From assembly GCF_001270495.1 (NCBI RefSeq), contig NZ_LGUR01000221.1, positions 3,128 to 67,127 on the forward strand: a stretch of DNA of 64,000 bases, given 5' to 3'. Within the stretch, counting starts at the first letter, position 1. Every line of letters begins with the position of its first letter. Shown piece by piece: positions 61,012 to 64,000 of the stretch. The notes below the pieces were generated by a model. It had not been told where the DNA came from. It worked only from the letters and a program-made list of their open reading frames with translations, and made no database searches. Source of the DNA: Streptomyces viridochromogenes. GTDB lineage: Bacteria; Actinomycetota; Actinomycetes; Streptomycetales; Streptomycetaceae. Made by a program: the position numbers and the translations under genes.

Positions 61012-63714
61012 ATGACCGACCCCAACGCCATCCAGCCGAGCGCGCTCGACCAGCTCCCCGACCGCGACCCGGAGGAGACCGCCGAATGGCAGGCCTCGCT
61101 GGACGCGGTCGCCAAGGCTGCCGGTCCGCACCGCGCGGCGTATCTGATGCGCCGCACGCTGGAGAGGGCCGAGGGCACCGGCATCGCGCTGCCCAAGCTC
61201 CTCGAGACCGACTACGTCAACACCATCCCGACCTCCGCCGAGCCGGCCGTGCCCGGTGACGAGGCGATGGAGTCCCGTATCACCGCGTGGAACCGCTGGA
61301 ACGCGGCCGCCATGGTGTCCCGGGGCAGCAAACACGGCGTCGGCGGCCACATCGCCACCTTCGCCTCCGCGGCCTGGCTCTACGAGACCGGCTTCAACCA
61401 CTTCTTCAAGGGCAAGGAGGGGGACGGCTCCGGCGACCAGCTGTACATCCAGGGCCACGCCTCCCCCGGCATCTACGCCCGCGCCTTCCTCGACGGCCGG
61501 CTGAACGAGGGCCACCTCGACAACTTCCGCCAGGAGGCCGGCGGCAACGGACTCCCGTCCTACCCGCACCCCCGCCGCCTGCCCTGGCTGTGGGAGTTCC
61601 CGACGGTGTCCATGGGCCTCGGCCCGCTGTCGGCGATCTACCAGGCACGCTTCAACCGCTATCTGACGGCGCGCGGCATCAAGGACGTCTCGAACTCCCA
61701 CGTCTGGGCGTTCCTCGGCGACGGCGAAATGGACGAGCCGGAGTCCACGGCGGCACTCGCCCTGGCCTCCCGCGAGGGCCTGGACAACCTGACCTTCGTC
61801 ATCAACTGCAACCTCCAGCGCCTCGACGGCCCGGTCCGCGCCAACTTCAAGATCGTGCAGGAGCTGGAGGCCCAGTTCCGCGGCGCCGGCTGGAACGTCG
61901 TGAAGTCGCTGTGGGGTACGGCGTGGGACGAGCTGTTCCAGCTCGACACGACCGGCGCGCTCGTACGCCGCCTGCGCGAGGTACCCGACGCGCAGGTGCA
62001 GACGTACCAGACCCGCGACGCCGCCTACATCCGCCAGGACTTCTTCGGCAAGGACCCGGCGCTCGTCGAGCTGGCGAAGCTGCTCAGCGACGACAAGATC
62101 CTGGAGTGCTTCCACCTCTCCCGCGGCGGCCACGAGGCCCGCAAGGTCTTCGCCGCGTACAAGGCCGCCCTGGAGTTCAAGGGCGCGCCGACCGTGATCC
62201 TGGCCCAGACGGTCAAGGGCTTCACCCTCGGCGAGGGCTTCGCGTCGAAGAACGCCAACCACCAGATGAAGAAGCTGACGGTGGACGAGTTCAAGGCGAT
62301 GCGGGACCTGCTGGAGCTGCCGATCTCCGACAGCCAGTTCGTCGACGGGGTCGTCCCCTACGGCCACCCCGGCGCCGACTCCCCCGAGGTCCGCTACCTC
62401 CAGGAGCGCCGCGCGGCCCTCGGCGGCCCGGCCCCGGCCCGCCGCGTGCACCCGGTGGCCCCGCTGCCGGCCCCGGCGGACAAGGTCTTCGCGTCCTTCG
62501 ACAAGGGCTCGGGTACGCAGAACGTCGCGACCACCATGGCCTTCGTCCGCCTCGTCAAGGACCTGGTCCGCGACAAGGAGACGGGCAAGCGCTGGGTGCC
62601 GATCGTCCCCGACGAGGCCCGCACCTTCGGCATGGAGAGCCTCTTCCCGTCCCTGGGCATCTACTCGCCCAAGGGCCAGACGTACGAGCCGGTCGACCGC
62701 GACCAGCTGATGTACTACAAGGAGGCCAAGAACGGCCAGATCCTCAACGAGGGGATCACCGAGGCCGGTTCGATGGCCGACTTCATCGCCGCGTCCACCG
62801 CGTACTCCACGCACGGTGAGGCGATGATCCCGTTCTACATCTTCTACTCGATGTTCGGCTGGCAGCGCACGGCCGACCAGATGTGGCAGCTCGGCGACCA
62901 GCTCGGCCGCGGCTTCCTGGTCGGTGCGACGGCGGGCCGTACGACGCTGACGGGCGAGGGCCTGCAGCACGCCGACGGCCACTCGCCGGTGATCGCGGCG
63001 ACGAACCCGGCGGCGCTGACGTACGACCCGGCGTTCGCGTACGAGGTCGCGGCGATCGTCAAGGACGGTCTGCGCCGGATGTACGGCGAGGCGGCGCCGG
63101 GCGAGGACCCGAACGTCTTCTACTACCTCACCGTCTACAACGAGCCGCTGCCGCAGCCCGCGAAGCCGCAGGGCCTCGGCATCGACGAGGGCATCGTCAA
63201 GGGCCTGTACCGCTTCAGCACGGCGGAGTCGGCCGAGCTGTCCCCGACGGCGAACGCCCCGCGCATCCAGCTGCTCGGCTCCGGCACGGCGATCCACTGG
63301 GTCATCGAGGCGCAGAAGCTGCTCGCGGAGGAGTGGGGCGTGGCGGCCGACGTATGGTCCGCGACCTCCTGGACGGAGCTCCGGCGCGACGCGCTGGAGG
63401 CCGACGCGGCCCTGCTCCGCGGCGAGGAGCGGGTGCCGTACGTCCGTCAGGCGCTGCACGGCGCCGAGGGCCCGGTGCTGGCCGTCTCCGACTACATGCG
63501 CCAGGTCCCCGACCAGATCGCGCAGTGGGTCGAGCAGGACTACTCCTCGCTGGGCGCGGACGGCTTCGGCCTCTCCGACACCCGTGAGGCGGCCCGCCGC
63601 CACTTCGGCGTCGACGCGCGGTCGATCGTCGTCGCGGCCCTGGCCCAGCTCGCGAAGCGGGGCGAGGTCAAGGCGACGGCGGTGAAGGAAGCGCGGGAGA
63701 AGTACGGCCTGTAG
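61012..63714 (+). CDS. aceE: Pyruvate dehydrogenase E1 component, homodimeric type
   Basis: 900 aa, the length of homodimeric AceE. It has the ThDP-binding segment GDGEMDEPESTAALALAS leading to NLTFVINCNLQRLDGPVR, early SRGSKHGVGGHI, QGHASPGIYARAFLDG, and the C-terminal transketolase-like domain. It decarboxylates pyruvate and loads acetyl groups onto the lipoyl arms of the E2 encoded upstream. ATG at 61012 is chosen because GAGGAAGG lies 7 nt upstream; an in-frame ATG at 60976 has none. A repeat-rich region follows. Confidence 0.96.
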   Translation: MTDPNAIQPSALDQLPDRDPEETAEWQASLDAVAKAAGPHRAAYLMRRTLERAEGTGIALPKLLETDYVNTIPTSAEPAVPGDEAMESRITAWNRWNAAAMVSRGSKHGVGGHIATFASAAWLYETGFNHFFKGKEGDGSGDQLYIQGHASPGIYARAFLDGRLNEGHLDNFRQEAGGNGLPSYPHPRRLPWLWEFPTVSMGLGPLSAIYQARFNRYLTARGIKDVSNSHVWAFLGDGEMDEPESTAALALASREGLDNLTFVINCNLQRLDGPVRANFKIVQELEAQFRGAGWNVVKSLWGTAWDELFQLDTTGALVRRLREVPDAQVQTYQTRDAAYIRQDFFGKDPALVELAKLLSDDKILECFHLSRGGHEARKVFAAYKAALEFKGAPTVILAQTVKGFTLGEGFASKNANHQMKKLTVDEFKAMRDLLELPISDSQFVDGVVPYGHPGADSPEVRYLQERRAALGGPAPARRVHPVAPLPAPADKVFASFDKGSGTQNVATTMAFVRLVKDLVRDKETGKRWVPIVPDEARTFGMESLFPSLGIYSPKGQTYEPVDRDQLMYYKEAKNGQILNEGITEAGSMADFIAASTAYSTHGEAMIPFYIFYSMFGWQRTADQMWQLGDQLGRGFLVGATAGRTTLTGEGLQHADGHSPVIAATNPAALTYDPAFAYEVAAIVKDGLRRMYGEAAPGEDPNVFYYLTVYNEPLPQPAKPQGLGIDEGIVKGLYRFSTAESAELSPTANAPRIQLLGSGTAIHWVIEAQKLLAEEWGVAADVWSATSWTELRRDALEADAALLRGEERVPYVRQALHGAEGPVLAVSDYMRQVPDQIAQWVEQDYSSLGADGFGLSDTREAARRHFGVDARSIVVAALAQLAKRGEVKATAVKEAREKYGL

Positions 63715-63729
63715 GACGCGCAAGGGGTT

Positions 63730-63998
63730 TCGCCCCCGCCGCCCCTACCCGTCCCATCCCCAGGGGCTCCGCCCCTTCGACCCCGGTGGTCTTTCGGGTG
63801 CGGGCGGGAGGGGGCCGGTCGCGCCCACGCGGTGGAGCCGCACATCGATACAGCCCCGCGCCCCTTCTGGGGCTCCGCCCCAGACCCCGCTGGATCTTTC
63901 AGCCCGTCCGGCGTTTGAGGACGAGGCCCGCAGGGCCGACAGCGGGGGTCTGGGGGCGCAGCCCCCAGGGATGGGACGGGTAGGGGCGGCGGGGGCGA
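63730..63998. repeat. Composite repeat element bounded by long inverted repeats
   Basis: The 31 bases at 63730-63760 (beginning TCGCCCCCGCCGCCCC, ending CGTCCCATCCC) are the exact reverse complement of 63968-63998. Imperfect pairing continues inward for about another 25 bp (GGGGCT-CGCCCC). Inside lie one type A unit (63812-63878) and one type B unit (63900-63951). The whole is non-coding, starts 15 bp after aceE and reaches the window edge. Confidence 0.8.
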
Positions 63999-64000
63999 GG

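Noticed and set aside
1..64000. tRNA, rRNA, prophage or insertion sequences
   Set aside because: No cloverleaf-type sequence, transposase, integrase or phage structural gene was seen in reading both strands; the content is core chromosomal.

Overview
The window is a gene-dense, roughly 70+ percent GC stretch of a Streptomyces chromosome. The evidence is the codon bias, frequent GTG starts, many 4-bp ATGA/GTGA gene overlaps, several apparently leaderless starts, the actinobacterial qcrCAB-ctaE and ctaCDF operons, PspA/DUF3043, and an AceE-type pyruvate dehydrogenase. From memory, the gene order matches a conserved core-chromosome region of Streptomyces. I see no tRNA or rRNA, no CRISPR, no prophage and no insertion sequence.

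Layout. 1-3.7 kb: secreted NlpC/P60 hydrolase (cut by the window edge), NYN-domain coiled-coil protein, zinc-ribbon protein, rhomboid protease, stand-alone Lrp/AsnC dimerisation domain, and a small secreted protein. 3.7-8.7 kb: two-component system followed by an SLC13 permease and glycerate kinase; the same direct-repeat motif sits upstream of both ends of this block. 8.6-11.4 kb: class V PLP enzyme behind a SAM-IV riboswitch, then trpD. 11.6-20.9 kb: aerobic respiratory chain (qcrB, qcrA, qcrC, ctaE, then ctaF, ctaD, ctaC), with a receiver-like protein and an L,D-transpeptidase between the two blocks. 21.2-27.9 kb: cysteine desulfurase-TusA fusion, adenosine-kinase-like PfkB enzyme, a large membrane-anchored extracytoplasmic protein, erpA and nadA. 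28-38.9 kb: methyltransferase, a DGPF/ECF42 sigma pair with its probable promoter, RND exporter with its own two-component system (including a 40-aa coupled small ORF), pspA/pspAA, DUF3043 and a second methyltransferase. 38.9-39.75 kb: a minisatellite. 39.8-47.1 kb: HtrA-like lipoprotein protease and the late cobalamin genes cobU, cobT and cobS, mixed with membrane genes. 47.1-53.8 kb: a five-gene operon that looks like a Gram-positive Pel-type exopolysaccharide locus. 54-63.7 kb: pepA, then lpd, E2 acyltransferase, a GntR regulator, a small membrane protein and aceE (2-oxoacid dehydrogenase complexes).

How the genes work together. AceE, E2 and Lpd feed acetyl-CoA and succinyl-CoA metabolism, and the bcc-aa3 chain consumes the electrons. 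ErpA and the desulfurase-TusA fusion supply or handle sulfur and Fe-S clusters needed by QcrA and NadA. CobU/CobT/CobS assemble the lower loop of cobalamin.

The most novel-looking item is the Pel-like cluster (deacetylase, PelF glycosyltransferase, 12-TM protein, spherulin-4, GH114 hydrolase). Its 12-TM gene also carries a dispersed intergenic repeat inserted in frame. Further candidates are the SAM-IV-controlled class V enzyme, the shared operator of the first two-component system, the 40-aa ORF bridging kinase and regulator, a three-site operator-like array before nadA, a 17-bp palindrome in the aceE promoter, and a large inverted-repeat element at the right edge.
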